DNA of 64,000 nucleotides from Reticulitermes speratus (GCA_021186555.1 JAJKFL010000005.1:7529178-7593177); one strand, 5' to 3'; positions 1-12,649 are shown, counted from the first letter of the stretch. Notes: a model not told the origin generated them from the letters alone. Made by a program: numbers and translations.

Positions 1-819
1 AATTTTTTATTACAATTGAAACAAACTGTTACGTATTCTTATGAATGTTTTTTTACCGATACTTCGAGATTTGCAGTGCTTCATCACACCTTAAAAATAA
101 ATAACATGGAAAATTACATTAAGCCCGTCTCATTAATCATAAAATAATCCTACCCCAGTCCTATGATGAAGTCCCACAAACTACCAATGATAAAGAGGCA
201 ATATATCAAGTAGTAAAGTATGAGAATAATATAGAACACTGAGATAATCCCAAACAAATTATGGCCTTGTCCCCAAAACACCCCACTCCAGTCTCCAAAC
301 CAGCTGAACACTGATAGGCACATACTATATACCTCCGTACTGCTGCCCTTATGTACATGAAAACTCACCCCATCACAATGTAAATAGTGGTTGAACATGT
401 CAGCTTCGGACAGACTGATATAGTTGCACTCCATCATCGGACAATTGATGTGTCCTATCTCTGCCAGAGCCAGTTGCCAATGTACAGCAAACCGAGGCAA
501 ATGTCGCTGTGTTTCGTAGCGCCACCTACACATACATTATATTGCTGTTTCCTTGTTCTCACATCATCATATTACACTCATGGTGCACAAAAAAAATTCA
601 GATACTTCATACAAAAAAATCCATGTCAAGAAAATTTGTAATAATATTGTACATGCCAGAAGAAATGTCAGACAATTACTATTAGCATTACATACACAGA
701 TGCATATCACAGATCATAACTGTGGGACACTTCTGATGTCCTACCTCAGGTCAAGAACGATAACTGTGATCATTGTGTTCCATTCGAGACAAGGAATTTA
801 TTCAGTAGTTCAGTAACTA
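1..819. other. No gene seen
   Basis: AT-rich sequence with only short open frames that lack protein-like composition or splice context. I see no recognisable repeat or RNA gene here. Confidence 0.5.
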
Positions 820-822
820 TTA

Positions 823-1204
823 AGGTACGCGCACACTGGAGCGCAGCGGACGGACGCAGCGCACGGAGATAAGATATTCTTCCCTTTACTAGTTACGTGC
901 CATCGCACACTGATCCGCACCGGACGCAACGGAGTGCGGCAATTCCGTCTCGGATTCTGGGAGGGGAATCTTTTTCCGTCAGGCCGGTGCGTCCGGCTGA
1001 CTCAGCGGTGAAGTTGACGTTATCGTATTGCATGGCGTGACACGGAGAGGAAAATGCTCATGTTGTTAGCCAATCAACGGCCTGCACTGAAATGAATTGC
1101 GTCAGCCCGTAGGCGGAAATACGATGCAGTGTGCTTACTCATAAAAATATTGCGACTCGTCCGATGCTCCGTTCCATCCGCTGCGCTCCAGTGTGCGCGT
1201 ACCC
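823..1204. mobile_element. Harbinger-like MITE, 382 bp
   Basis: The two ends are inverted copies of each other. The left end reads AGGTACGCGCACACTGGAGC and the right end, reverse-complemented, reads GGGTACGCGCACACTGGAGC; the similarity runs on for about 30 bp. TTA is present directly outside both ends (820-822 and 1205-1207), the 3-bp target duplication expected of PIF/Harbinger transposons. The interior is GC-richer than its surroundings and has no transposase-like frame, so this is a non-autonomous copy. The superfamily is assigned from TIR style and TSD length only. Confidence 0.75.
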
Positions 1205-1207
1205 TTA

Positions 1208-2012
1208 CCTTCTCAAGGAAGACTCTACTTTGTGGAGTTAGTTGGCAAGTTAATTGGTATGGGCTCACACAATATGGTTATCAATCATTTGTGAAAGAAA
1301 TATCACTTTTAAGGCACCCACTGGAACAACTTACAAAACAGACCATTTACTATTTGCACAGAGCATGACTTCTGTCTTAAAGGCACAGATCCTTCACTTG
1401 ATCCACGGTCCCATTTGTTTTGATCATTGGTGGACATCCCAAGCATTCAATATCTTCAACAGAGGTCACACCACTTTTGAACTTGGAAAACCTCCCAAAA
1501 ACTTGTGTGTCTTCTCTCCTAAAAGCTACTTCCAACATTTCAAAAGTTTTGGTAGCATTTTCCCCTAGCTGGAAGCAACATTTGAAGCAGACACACTGTT
1601 CTTTTGAGTCTGCCATTTTTTACATTTGACAAAACCACAAATGGAACATCACAAACTTAAACTTAACAATACTCAACAATCACATGTACTATATCCTTAT
1701 TACACACAGGAAATGGATGAGCAGACTGCATTTACACTTAGCAACAGCAGCTTGTGCTAGCAGCAGTAGTGTCATCTCATGGTCAGTCTGTAAATTATTT
1801 GATTGCATCACATACATCCTGTGCAGCATGAATCAGACCTCCTAACAAGCCATTTTTGGAACACATTATGGCCAAGTCTCACCTCACATGAGCTATGCAT
1901 TTTAACCGCATTCAGAATAGCCACGGCTATTATGTGGAATTAGATACTTTAATCCGCTTCCATGTTTTCCATGAAATACTGCAGGTCAGTTTCATATAGT
2001 TCTGTGATGATA
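1208..2012. other. No gene seen
   Basis: Short frames on both strands without recognisable domains. No repeat structure noted. Confidence 0.5.
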
Positions 2013-2014
2013 TA

Positions 2015-2742
2015 CCGTATATTCTCAAATCTAATCCGCATCCGAATCTAATCCGCACTCAAGTTTTTGGCGATTTCTTAAACGAAAAAAGTTAGTTCGC
2101 GGTTCGAATCCGCACCTTTCCTTCAACCACCCCTTGCCCACGGGGCGACTGATTGAATAATATTGGATGTTACCAATGCGTTAAAATACGACGCTACGCC
2201 TGGGGCCGATGAGTCATACCGATACCGTGAGGCGGGGCCTTTCTCAACAGACGTGCACAATCTCGTCTGAATCCAGCTCGCGCCTTAGTTGTTGAAATGT
2301 GGGAGGTGCTTGTTCCAATTTGTCGTGTACCGTAGTTATGGAAGAGGGACGCCTGAAATCTAAACGACTCTCATATACGGCAAAGTGCAAACGTCAAGTT
2401 ATTCGGTGCGCAGAGGAGAATGGAAACCGCAAAGCCGCTGCAATTTTTGGAGTTGATGAAAGCAACGTTCGACTGTGGCGGAAACTGGGTGGACAGCATG
2501 GATAATGATTCAGTTATGAGTGATGACGGCGAGTCTGATGAATAATAAATTATAATAATAAATAATAAAATAATATGATTATTGTATTGTATTGTTCTTA
2601 CAGCATGTACAGCAGCTCAATCATTTTTCCAAAATCCAGCTCTCGACCGCGAATCTAATCCGCACGCGAATCTAATCCACATCTGATTTTTTAGCCCTCT
2701 AAAACTGTAAAAAGGGTGCGGATTAGATTTGAGAATATACGG
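2015..2742 (+). mobile_element. pogo/Tigger-like deletion derivative, copy 1
   Basis: Bounded by inverted repeats beginning CCGTATATTCTCAAATCTAA and flanked on both sides by TA, the Tc1/mariner-pogo target duplication. Near each end the motif AATCTAATCCGCA is repeated, giving subterminal repeats that a transposase could bind. The interior keeps the first exon-like part of a pogo-type transposase and its last acidic codons (ending SDDGESDE), but the catalytic DDE region is gone. It is a sister of the element at 3678-4579, with a larger internal deletion. Confidence 0.85.
2338..2505 (+). pseudogene. pogo-type transposase N-terminal fragment
   Basis: An open frame starting MEEGRLKSKRLSYTAK and ending shortly after VRLWRKLGG. 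It matches the CENP-B N-terminal/psq-like helix-turn-helix that opens Tigger/pogo transposases: a basic KRLSYTAKFK segment, an ENGNRKAAAIFGVDES recognition helix region, then VRLWRK. An in-frame upstream methionine exists at 2299; I prefer 2338 because pogo-family proteins begin close to the basic stretch. The second CENP-B HTH and the DDE domain are missing. It could at most bind DNA. Confidence 0.75.
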
Positions 2743-2744
2743 TA

Positions 2745-3675
2745 TTACCTTAGGATTATTTGATTTCTGGATTCTGTCTGTTGTCAGTATTCTGAACAGA
2801 ACAGAGCTTTTCTGCATCTGGCTCTGTTACTAGGTGAAAAGCTGGGGAGGGCACTACCTGAGCTTGGTCTGATACAAACAGGTGTTCTCAAATCACCACA
2901 CAACCTACATCAGTCAAGCACCATATATGCACCTAGGATCAAGTTCTCTCAAAAGGAGATACAAAATGACAATAAAAATCATGAAAATATTCATGAAGAC
3001 CTACAGTGATAAGACAGAAGGGAAATCAAAAATAAAACCCTCACACCAAACCAAGAATAAGAACCCACAAACCCTAATATGGAAGAAATTCAAAACTGAC
3101 ATGATATGCATTATCCAACTACCACTAGCACCCTACATGGATAAAAAACATTAACCCGAAGAACCCACCACATCCCACTGGCCTTCCCTATAGTTTGAAA
3201 ACTTTCCTGCTGAATCCATACAGGTGAAATCTGCAGACTAGGCTGGCTGACTGGATTCATCAAACATGCCACATGAACCGATTCATTGTGTTCCTTACAC
3301 CTGCCCTTAGTTTCAACACGCAATATTCTGGCTTCAGTCCACTTTGTACGATGACCTCCTTCATAAGCTGTTGGGGCCAGTTTAGATTTCTGTAAGACCC
3401 TCCTTCAGACAGCACCCACATTCCAGGAGCTGCATGACTAGTGGTCTGACCATCCGTCTCACCAATGCAGCTTATATCACATTCACAGGTACAATGGCTG
3501 TCTCCTTTTCCTGTCAGATACTCATGAGGACGGTCTTAAAAACACATTCGTACAAGTTCACTTATGAGAACTAGACCACAAACAGACCTGCAAGAGATGG
3601 CACACTGCATGTGGCAGAAGGTAAGTTTAAACTGTCTGATCATGAGACATGATTTCTCCACTCAATACTGATGAG
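2745..3675. other. No gene seen
   Basis: No recognisable coding region, repeat or RNA. The plus frame at 2882-3154 is lysine-rich low-complexity sequence and I do not regard it as a gene. Confidence 0.5.
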
Positions 3676-3677
3676 TA

Positions 3678-4579
3678 CCATATATTCTCGAATCTAATCC
3701 GCACCCAGTTTTTGGCGACTTCTTAAACGAAAAAAAGTTAGTTCGCGATTCTAATCCGCACCTTTCCTTCAACCACCCCTTGCCCACGGGGCGACTGATT
3801 GAATAATATTGGATGTTACCAATGCGTTAAAATCCGACGCTACGCCTGTGGCCGATGAGTCATACCGATAGAGGCGGGGCCTTTCTCAACAGACGTGCGC
3901 AATCTCGTCTGAAGCCAGCTGATCTTTAGTTGTTGAAACGTGGGAGGTGCTTGTTCCAATTTGTCGTGTACCGTAGTTATGGAAGAGGGACACCTGAAAT
4001 CTAAACGACTCTCATATACGGCAAAGTTCAAACGTGAAGTTATTCGGTGCGCAGAGGAGAATGGAAACCGCAAAGCCGCTGCAATTTTTGGAGTTGATGA
4101 AAGCAACGTTCGACTATGGCGGAAACACAAGGCAGCGATCAGCGGGTGTGAGGCGTCACGAAGGAAATTCACTGGACCCAAGAAAGGACGATTTCCTGAA
4201 ATTGATGATGCAGTCTTCACGTTTTTTCAAGAGAGACGCAAGACTGGACTGTTTGTGAGTTATGATCTACTCGCGAGGAGGCGATAAAGAAGGCCAGATC
4301 TTTGAACATTCCTCGAATTATGAGTGATGACGGCGAGTCTGATGAATAATAAATTATAATAATAAATAATAAAATAATAGATTATTGTATTGTATTGTTC
4401 TTACGTTGTTTATTAATTACGTTAATTACGTTATTGTTATATTGTACAGCAGCTCAATCATTTTTCCAAAATCCAGCTCTAGACCGCGAATCTAATCTGC
4501 ACGCGAATCTAATCCGCATCTGATTTTTTAGCCCTCTAAAACTGTAAAAAAAGTGCGGATTAGATTCGAGAATATACGG
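3678..4579 (+). mobile_element. pogo/Tigger-like deletion derivative, copy 2
   Basis: Second, longer member of the same family as 2015-2742: TA-flanked, with ends CCATATATTCTCGAATCTAA and, in inverse, CCGTATATTCTCGAATCTAA. Subterminal AATCTAATCCGC motifs are repeated at both ends. The interior is nearly colinear with copy 1 but retains about 180 bp more of the transposase. The two copies lie under 1 kb apart in the same orientation. Confidence 0.87.
3979..4287 (+). pseudogene. pogo-type transposase DNA-binding fragment
   Basis: Starts MEEGHLKSKRLSYTAKFK and continues through the first helix-turn-helix (AEENGNRKAAAIFGVDESNV) into the beginning of the CENP-B-type second HTH (GRFPEIDDAVFTFFQERRKT), then stops at a TAA after LLARRR. 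Full pogo transposases are roughly 450-600 residues; here only about 100 remain, so the DDE catalytic core is absent. The copy ends with the transposase's usual acidic tail out of frame downstream. It could act only as a DNA-binding relic. Confidence 0.8.
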
Positions 4580-4581
4580 TA

Positions 4582-6282
4582 CTTATGGTGCTACAGTAAC
4601 TATTACATGTGACTGCTATACTTACAACTGCATGGACTTTGGAACAGAATCACCAGACACGACTGATTTGTCCTTGTTATCACTATTCATCACACTCCCA
4701 TCTTCTGAAGAATCCTTACTCTTCAGCAGCTGAAACAACATTCCCCTCTTACAGTAAAGCACTCCAGATCCACTACCATTCTGATAAATCAGCTACCAGT
4801 CAGCACCAACTGTCAGGTGTAATCAGTAAATAGCTTATTAGTGAACAAACTAGTACAATTATGTGATATAATCATATAAACATATCTCACAAAGTATTTT
4901 ATCCAAGGGGGGAAAATAAAGAAAAAGAAAGCATAAACAACGGAAAAATTGATTTTGAACATAATCTTTGGAAACTGAAGTCTTCTTGAATATTTCACCA
5001 CGCAGACAGGTAAATTTACCAATTTACATGGTGTAATATCCAAGAAGGCTTAATTCTTCAGCAACACTGTTGTGAGAACCTCAAACCTCACATAATCCTT
5101 GGAGTTCAAACTTGCTAGCCCGACAAATTCATCACAATGGCATTCACAATAAGAACAACTATACACATAAAAGAAGGTGTATGCAGAACATAATATTCGA
5201 AGACTCTACTTTCCAGGCCAATGCTTTCTGTTTCATCAGTTACGAAACTGAGATCTGACATTCTAATGGGAGTACGAAGATAACTGTCTTATGGGATATG
5301 AGGCCATAGCTTGTGTTTGTGTATGAGAACACACAGAGGAAAACTCACCTAGAAATTCATTTTATATATTTACACAACAAGGAAATTTACTGCATTTTTA
5401 AGATGCGTGACAAGTGACAGGTGCAAATGAATAAGGATACAAAAAACACATACAATAAAAATAAAAATAAATGGTGTAGGAAGAAGGAAAAATGACAAAA
5501 GCCCCAACAAGTGCCTTTTTTAATTTTAATATTCCTATTCAATTAATTTTCTCCTTTCACATTTGCAAAAAAAGAGGCCCTTTTCAGGTCCATGTTCTTG
5601 CCAGCTCTCATCGCTTTCCTATCCTCTATTAGTCCACAAGCCTCCAGCTTCCCTTTCACTGACTCTTCTTACTCTCTAATGCCCCATTTTCCATTTATAT
5701 TTGTTTTGTTTCACCACCTCAGCATTTCTCTGTCCACAGTCCCCAGTTCTTCCCAGCCACCAAATTTCACTGTTTCCTTCACCATTACCCATTCACTCCA
5801 CTCACCTGTATGAAACATCTTTGGCTGCAATAAGTATTTATCAAGTACGGTTGATATACACACAGAAATGCATGTGGGACATCATGTAAAACGGATGTTA
5901 ACATTACTGAATATAAATAGCCATAGGGTTAACTTGTGGGGGGGGGGGATGCCCCTCCAATACTTTTTCTACCTAAGATTAATTTTTGGTGGGGGGGAGG
6001 GGCACTGAGTTGATGTTCCTAATTCCCATGGTTGGATTTTGCCGGCCCCAGTGTTATTAGCCAAGTTATGCCTATGTAAGCAGCAAATGAAATGGCTTGA
6101 CAATTTTCTGTACATCTCTACAATATCAACTTTCATAACAATTCTTTCTGAGATTCTTGAGCTGTCAGATGCAGACAGGATAGACGGTAATTTTAACAGA
6201 CATTCCACCAAGGTGTGAACATACCTAAAAAGAAAGCAATTTTCAACTGGATATGACGGAATCTGTTTCAAGAGAATCTCAC
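4582..6282. other. No confident gene; two G-runs
   Basis: Mostly AT-rich sequence without recognisable coding. Two long G tracts lie at about 5937-5949 and 5987-6001. The interval immediately left of 6283 is the putative intron following the exon at 6283-6923. Confidence 0.4.
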
Positions 6283-6834
6283 CTCTGGTTGCTTCTGCTC
6301 ATTTCCAGCAGTCTCACCAAGTCTCCTCCTCTTCACACCCCCAGACATCTTCACATACTGCAAACCTTTCTCCTTATTTTCATCTACAATGGCAGACTCT
6401 TTCACTGAATGAGACTTGGCAGAAACCTCCATCACTTCCAAGTGCCCCTCTGAATTAGTCACACTCGCTCTGTCCAGAGCCACTATATCAGGACTCACAT
6501 TCCTAGATTCTAATAATGGAACCAGCTGATTAATTGATAATGCCTCTGTTATGCTTTCTGTTGTACTGCCACCTTTACTCTCATGCATGATAACAGGTTT
6601 CCCATTTTTCATTTTTGCAACCAAGCCCAGATTTTTCAACTGAGTAGGCGACAAAATGAAAATGTTGCATCCCTGCAAGTTCTGAAGCTGCTGTTTTCCT
6701 GCATCCAATGCACATAACCCCTTCTGGTTAAGGATAATCTTATTTAACTGAATGGTTTTATCACTGGTTCCAGAATTTGATGGTCTGTTACCATCATCTG
6801 TGTCACCCTTGCCCATTATGGGGGATGACATCAT
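6283..6834 (-). CDS. Candidate first coding exon of a host gene
   Basis: Read on the minus strand, a 184-codon open frame begins MMSSPIMGKGDTDDG and ends ...GNEQKQPE directly at a strong 5' splice site, CCAGAG followed by GTGAGA. It lies in an exon that starts at 6923 after a pyrimidine-rich acceptor (CTTTCTGTTTCAG). An in-frame TAA lies upstream of the ATG inside that exon, so this is likely the first coding exon. The protein is soluble, with a compact middle (QLNKIILNQKGL, NIFILSPTQLKNLGLVAK) and a basic KRRR stretch near the end that could be a nuclear signal. This suggests a nuclear factor, but I do not recognise the family. The next exon was not identified. Confidence 0.6.
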
Positions 6835-6923
6835 ATGCCACTTCAGATATCTTTACAAGCAACTACCAAGAAGCCATCATCTGAACTCCATCATGAGCAA
6901 CTACTACCAGGGATTCTAAAAAT
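6835..6923 (-). other. 5' untranslated part of the exon
   Basis: Sequence between the predicted acceptor CTTTCTGTTTCAG and the ATG. It contains stops in the reading frame of the ORF, so it is read as leader. This implies at least one further non-coding exon at higher coordinates. Confidence 0.45.
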
Positions 6924-9674
6924 CTGAAACAGAAAGTAAACAATAAAACACTGAAGCATGTTTGCATAACCAATGTTGCTATGGAAAAGCAATAAGTATT
7001 ACATGTTCTGAGTTTGTGGCTGTAGCCTTAGTTATCCGGCATGCCAAACACATGCACCATATTATATTGTCAGCTGTGGCCTGTCTGGCTCTACCATATT
7101 TTTCCACATTATCTCATAAACGGCATGATTTTCAGAGAAGAGTTACTGAACATGAAATGTGTGTTTTAATTTTCTGTACAACTTTTGCCTGAAACATTTC
7201 TCTTTCCAAGAAGAATTGAAGAAGAAGAAGAAAATAAATGTACATAGGTCTTCATGTAAAGTACCAGCTATTCTTGTCAGATTTTAATAAAACGTGAATT
7301 TTCTCGACAGATTTTCGAAAAATATTCAAATATAAAATTCATAAAAATCCGTTCAGTGGGAACTGAGTTGTTTCATGCAGATGGATGGACAGATGGACAT
7401 GATGAAGACGACAGTTGCTCTTCCCAATTCTGCGAATGTTCCTAAAAATTACCAGTTTTATCCACTGAAATACTAGAATTAATTTTTCACTTAAAAACAA
7501 AATCTTGCCTGTAAGAGTACATATTTACAGATTGCCAAGACCTGTTCCTATATTCTTGGTGGAGTAACACAATTCCTTCTGCCTGATACGTGTTGCAAAT
7601 TCTGGACACACTTTAGTAAGCACTTTTGGGGCTGCAACCTACAAAATGTCTGGTGGTAAAATATACATGAAACATTTATATTGGGCTCAGAGGGACATAA
7701 AAGCCAGATGTTCCTGTCAATCACTTGCATTACCCACCCACACATACACATACCTACACACTCATTAAAGCAGAAATTACACTTTGTATTTTATGACTAC
7801 CTAAACAAACCTCAGCTTCCCTGAACCTCTGTTCAAACATCTTCATTCCTTCACTAGGTCAACAGTCCAATACTCAAAGGTTACTGAGGGAATCTTTACA
7901 ACAGCCCACTCAGATAGTATCTGTGGTATAAAAATCCGTTTGATCATAAGGGTTTTACATATCTGCCTTTCTTGCTAGCCTTCCAATTGCTCCCCCAATT
8001 CTCTCTCTCTCTCACCTTTGGCATGTGGAATTTTAAAGATGTGACATTTGGACTCCACACCAAATCATCTTTATGAGACAGAGTGTGACTGGACTGGACT
8101 TGTCCAATGTTACAATAAGCAGTCGGGACCTAAAAACACAACACTGAGGAAAATAAGATATGGGAAGTTTTGGGAAACAAGGGATACACACAGATGGAGT
8201 TGAGTCAAACATTGGGAAAGGGAGAGACAGCACAGAAGACAGAAAGTCTCTGTGTGCACACAAACACCAAGTTCATTGCGGACGTAAATTGTTGAGCAAG
8301 TACACACATTCACAGACTAGACATTAAAATCTGGACTACAGAGCCCCACCGATGTTTCTCATTAAATGACATCAGTACGGACATCACATGTGATGTCAGT
8401 AAACGTATTACAAACCCGAAAACAGCAGATGAGATGCAATGACCGTTGTGCTGAGGGATATGACAGCACCACACATAATGGAAACATTTTGCAAACCTCA
8501 TCATAGGAAAAAAAAAAACATTGATCAAGACAATGATCATACAAATAAGTGATTTAAAACATTTACTTTCAACTCCTTAGTGTACAGGCCTACAGACCTA
8601 AGCACTATGTCACCTTCAACATACACACACACACACACATGCACGCGCGCAAAACATCAAATGCCATAAGCTAAACTAAACCAAACTAACCTACTCTTAA
8701 TCGCCAACATGAAAACGTACTTGGTCTAATCCCACAGTTCAGGACTGGTTATTAACCACCTACGAGTCCAAGATAAAAATAGCAACTTTTACCCACATGT
8801 GGAATTTCTGGCACTCACATCAGTCTTTTACATGGCAATGTGTATATGTGAATAAGATACATTTGTATCTTGTTGACAAGCTGGTTCAATGGAAGTAGGA
8901 GCAGTGACATTACTGTCAAACAGAACATAAAAGGACGGCAGAAACAAGTTTACCTCTTTAGGAAAACCACCTGCAGATACTACAGATTCCCCGACGATGT
9001 ATTAAGGAACTTCAAACTGTATAGTTACAATGGTCCAGCTGCTCAAGACACATTAGCTACAGCTGCTGTTTTACTCAGAAACCTAAATACATATTGTTGT
9101 ACCTTATGTGGACTGTAAAAAGTGCAGGGAAAGCAACTGCAGATGCTTCTTTAGCATGGCAAGGTCTTTTCAGATCTACAGGATCCAGTTTCCATGCTTC
9201 TGTACAGACATGCACGTTTATTCCTTTCGTATATTTTGCAATTAACAGAAACATACGACATACAGTAAGTAGAACACGTTAACTATGGACTCATTAAAAC
9301 CATGTTCTTTTCAGCATTTAGACTTTTTCAGGGGATACCAACCGCTTTCTTCAAAACATGTACGTAACGTTAAAAATTCTGGATGAACGTAACGTCATAT
9401 AATTGGCCGTTTCTTGAGAGTGCTGACAATAATGATCACGTGCAAACTTGAACTAAATGTTCTCTGGACTTACATAAAACTGTGAGAAAATGCATACGAA
9501 CTAAGCATTATAACACATTTATCCAGAAAGCACCTCCTTTACATTTGTTACTGCTTAAACAAACCTGCTGTAGTTCAACACATCCCTCCGACCACATCGA
9601 CGTCCGAACAGACACCCAAACACATCTGCTCGTCTTTAACATGCCATAATAATCAGTGGAGATCTGCTGAGCTG
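6924..9674. other. No gene seen; simple repeats
   Basis: No supported coding region. A GAA-rich run lies at about 7215-7230, (TC)n at about 8000-8013 and (AC)n at about 8621-8638. Upstream exons of the minus-strand gene could be here but cannot be placed by eye. Confidence 0.4.
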
Positions 9675-9958
9675 ATACTAGATAATCTGTGGGTGACACT
9701 ACTATACTGCTTGATCCAAAAAGAACCAAGCAGAAACAACTACTGCAGCATAGAAAACACTCCACTAATAGAATCTCAAACTACCACCTCACCACCAACG
9801 CGGCCATACACATTACATCACACAACCACAGACTAACTTACACAGACACTTCGCTCCCGTTTGTATTCCAGCCTATACTAAATACTCTGTGAATCCGGCT
9901 TCCATGCTGTACCTCATGGATAAGTGATATACTTACCACAGCACAGATTATCTAGTAT
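9675..9958. repeat. 284-bp unit with perfect 17-bp inverted ends
   Basis: ATACTAGATAATCTGTG at 9675-9691 is the exact reverse complement of 9942-9958. No transposase-like frame lies between. I could not define a target duplication, so it may be a decayed MITE or an unrelated palindrome. A related motif (TAGATTATCTGATGTAACC) recurs near 10293. Confidence 0.4.
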
Positions 9959-10139
9959 ACCACAGTTTATACGCTGTATACAAGCCCCGCAGTTCGAATT
10001 GTGAACGCTGCCACACCAAGGACGAACACAAACGAGGGGGGTGTACCTGCGCCCAATTGTCCCTCTATTCGATTTTTCTGGAAGTAGCATGTTTTCCAGG
10101 CAGGTCTCATGGTCAACTGTGTACTCCATGCTGATTATA

Positions 10140-10320
10140 ATATACATTTTAGCGGCGCAATTCTCTAATCGTATAGGGTAGGATGACAGTAGTTTACAAA
10201 CCTGCCGATCGAGCCACCGACACCGATAAAAGTAGGCAACAAGTCAGCCGAGTGGCCACAGCGGCGGCTCTGTGCGACCGGCAGATGTAACCATAGATTA
10301 TCTGATGTAACCATACGCGT
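10140..10320. promoter_or_regulatory. CpG-rich stretch, possible promoter
   Basis: Within AT-rich surroundings this segment carries many CpG dinucleotides (GCGGCGCAATTC, GCCGATCGAGCC, GCGGCGGCTCTG, GCGACCGGC). In insects with low methylation, such islands often mark promoters. It lies upstream of the minus-strand exon at 6283-6923 and could supply its leader exon. No TATA or initiator element was identified. Confidence 0.25.
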
Positions 10321-10484
10321 AGGAAAATCATCCGTGGTAGTATCGTATGAATATTTGGTGTAACTGATGTAAGTGAAGGAAATTATGTAAACGAACGCGG
10401 ATCAGTTTCTCAGTTACAATCTCCAAACACCCCACCCCCTGTTCAACTGAATAAATATCATACATACAAAGCAAAAGAACATAC

Positions 10485-10711
10485 CTGGGTGGTATTGTTG
10501 GTTCACACGAGAAACTCAAAATGAATGTTGCTCCTAAGACTGAGGAAGGCCGACCTAGCGGTTTGCTATCCAACGGGAATTTCGAAATATATGGCCCAAA
10601 CCAAATTTCAGTACTGTTCACGTCCCCATTTAAAGCAACTTTAGCTGTAAGGTTTGTACACTGGAAAACATGCTTATTGTGGGTTATGTACGAAGGGACA
10701 CGATTTATCAT
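10485..10711 (-). CDS. Possible coding exon, unknown product
   Basis: On the minus strand an open frame from ATG (MINRVPSYITHNKHVFQC) runs through VALNGDVNSTEIWFGPYISK and ILSFSCEPTIPP to a consensus donor, CCCAG followed by GTATGT. Composition is protein-like, with Asn-Ser/Thr sequons. A possible acceptor (GGTTTTCCACAG) lies just upstream at about 10742, but a stop in frame follows it, so the ATG at 10711 would be the start. I do not recognise the product. A plus-strand frame at 10521-10928 overlaps it antisense. Confidence 0.3.
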
Positions 10712-12047
10712 ATTTATTGCAGTTGCAGACACCGGTAGTTACTGTGGAAAACCTAAATTGCAACTCAGTAGAATTGTTAAATTAAAATGTGTAATGCATG
10801 TGCCACAAATAGGCAGGCCTATTAGTTTTATGTCCTGTGACTATAACCTTCAGCAAAACTTACATCACTCAATATGGTGTGGTGATTACTTCAAAAATTT
10901 GCCAGGTTTTTGCAAGTTTAGACGCTAGACTATCTGGTCGCTATTTCAAAAATTTAATTGTCTATGCTATTGCTTTATAACTCAACACAAACCCTGCTAC
11001 AAAACTTAGAGTTATAATTATTTTAGTGGTGCCTGACAACTCTAGTCACAACTAAATTATGCTTTTTATAAGCAGTCAGATACTGTACACATTTAATTAC
11101 ATTACACTTTCCAAGACCTTCAAGGATACAGACTATGCTTACTACAAGCCGCACTCTCATTTACTGCAACCTTTTCATGTAATCCACATCTTAGCATCCA
11201 TTTTGTCACCAGCTGCACCACCATTTAGTTAAAAAGGAAATTTTTCTCTTCTTGATGATCTACATGAAACAAGACTCACCTTGTTGATGTGGCACACATG
11301 CATTGAAACAATCCACATACACAAGCACAAAGTATTGGGAGAAATGTATGCTTTTATATTCAAATTTTCCTTCCTGTGTCATACCAAAAAAAAAGTAGGT
11401 ATACAAAATAATGCAGTGGTAATTTCTGGTACAGATGTCCCTTTCCACCATCCTTGATATCCAAACTGTTAATTCCTACCTGTCTTTCAAATGCTGCAAA
11501 TGTATTAAAAATTCATGTAATTTTGTCACTACTGTTACAACCCATTGACATGGAAGAGCATTTATACTAACATAATAAGTGCAATAAATTCATATTACAG
11601 TTTATGCAACTCAACCTTGAAGTCTGTATCTTACTACATGCCATTATCAAAATAATGCCCCTACCAGTAACTTTAAAAAACTGGAGCAATCTGCACAATA
11701 TATAGCACCAAGGGCATAGCATTACCAACTTCTCAGCTGCCAAGTTCAAAAATCTCCTGTTCCTGAACTGACAAACCATTTAGTCCATCACAAAATGTTG
11801 TTATATTTGGATGTAACTTTCTTGGCTGTAGGTTACTTCTTTGATGAACAAGTTTACCTGTACAGTTGTTTACAATTTAGTATCAGACATGAAATACAAG
11901 ACAAAACACTGCTAACACAAAGCAGCTGACCTTTCATCAAGTATTAGAGTGGCTGGCTCAGTAAAAGTGCACAAGACACCCTTCAAGGCTGAATCAATTT
12001 ATCTCCTCACCCAAGCAGCTCACCTATTAATTTCATTTAACTGTATA
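10712..12047. other. No gene seen
   Basis: AT-rich with small frames only. Nothing recognisable on either strand. Confidence 0.45.
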
Positions 12048-12649
12048 CAGGAAACCCTTGGTCATCCGACTCTTGATCAACTGACTCACCATTCTGACAC
12101 ATACACAAAAAAACCGGTTCTGAATTATTTGTGTAAGAACTTGAATTCAGCATTTAGAAAAAACATTTTACTGCATTTTTGTTGTTCAAATAATATAGCC
12201 TACAGAATTCAATTTACAAGGTGATGACATGTAGGCTAGTTTAGGCCTAGTTAGGCCTATGTGACACAGGTAAAACTTCATTAAGTGGTGGATGCTTCCA
12301 ACAAATATTTAGACCTTACAATATGTTTCTAGAACTTACTTGCTGATTCTGTATCAAAATTACACTATAAAAGTTTTGTTTTTGTGATAAAAGATTCCTA
12401 AATTTGCACCTCTAGGCTAGGCTACAGGCTAGGAAGCAGAACCCGAAAAACAAACTTCTTCTTCTTCTTCCCAAAGGGCCCATTGGCAGAAGCTCCGAAT
12501 TCACTGCAGCCTGAGGTTTATTGTGCAGCCATGTGTTATTCTCTCAGGGCACATTAATTAAACCTGTCTTGTCTTTTGCAAATCGACACAGGTCTTTTAA
12601 TGAGGCCATGCTTATATCTTTGGGTTCAGCAAAGAACTTCCCAAAGACA

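Noticed and set aside
150-533. 127-codon minus-strand frame
   Set aside because: Irregular composition with long runs of hydrophobic and aromatic residues near the end, no splice context and no domain; treated as chance.
5930-6005. G-runs as a possible G-quadruplex control element
   Set aside because: Two long G tracts 40 nt apart do not make a typical quadruplex motif and have no linked gene start.
5969-6271. 100-codon minus-strand frame next to the candidate exon, with an AG acceptor-like TTGCTTTCTTTTTAG
   Set aside because: The intron from the donor at 6282 would be about 45 nt, and the phase after the donor leads to an early stop, so it does not continue the gene.
10521-10928. 135-codon plus-strand frame starting MNVAPKTEEGRPSG
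   Set aside because: It is antisense to a frame with better splice signals and protein-like composition, and has no recognisable domain.
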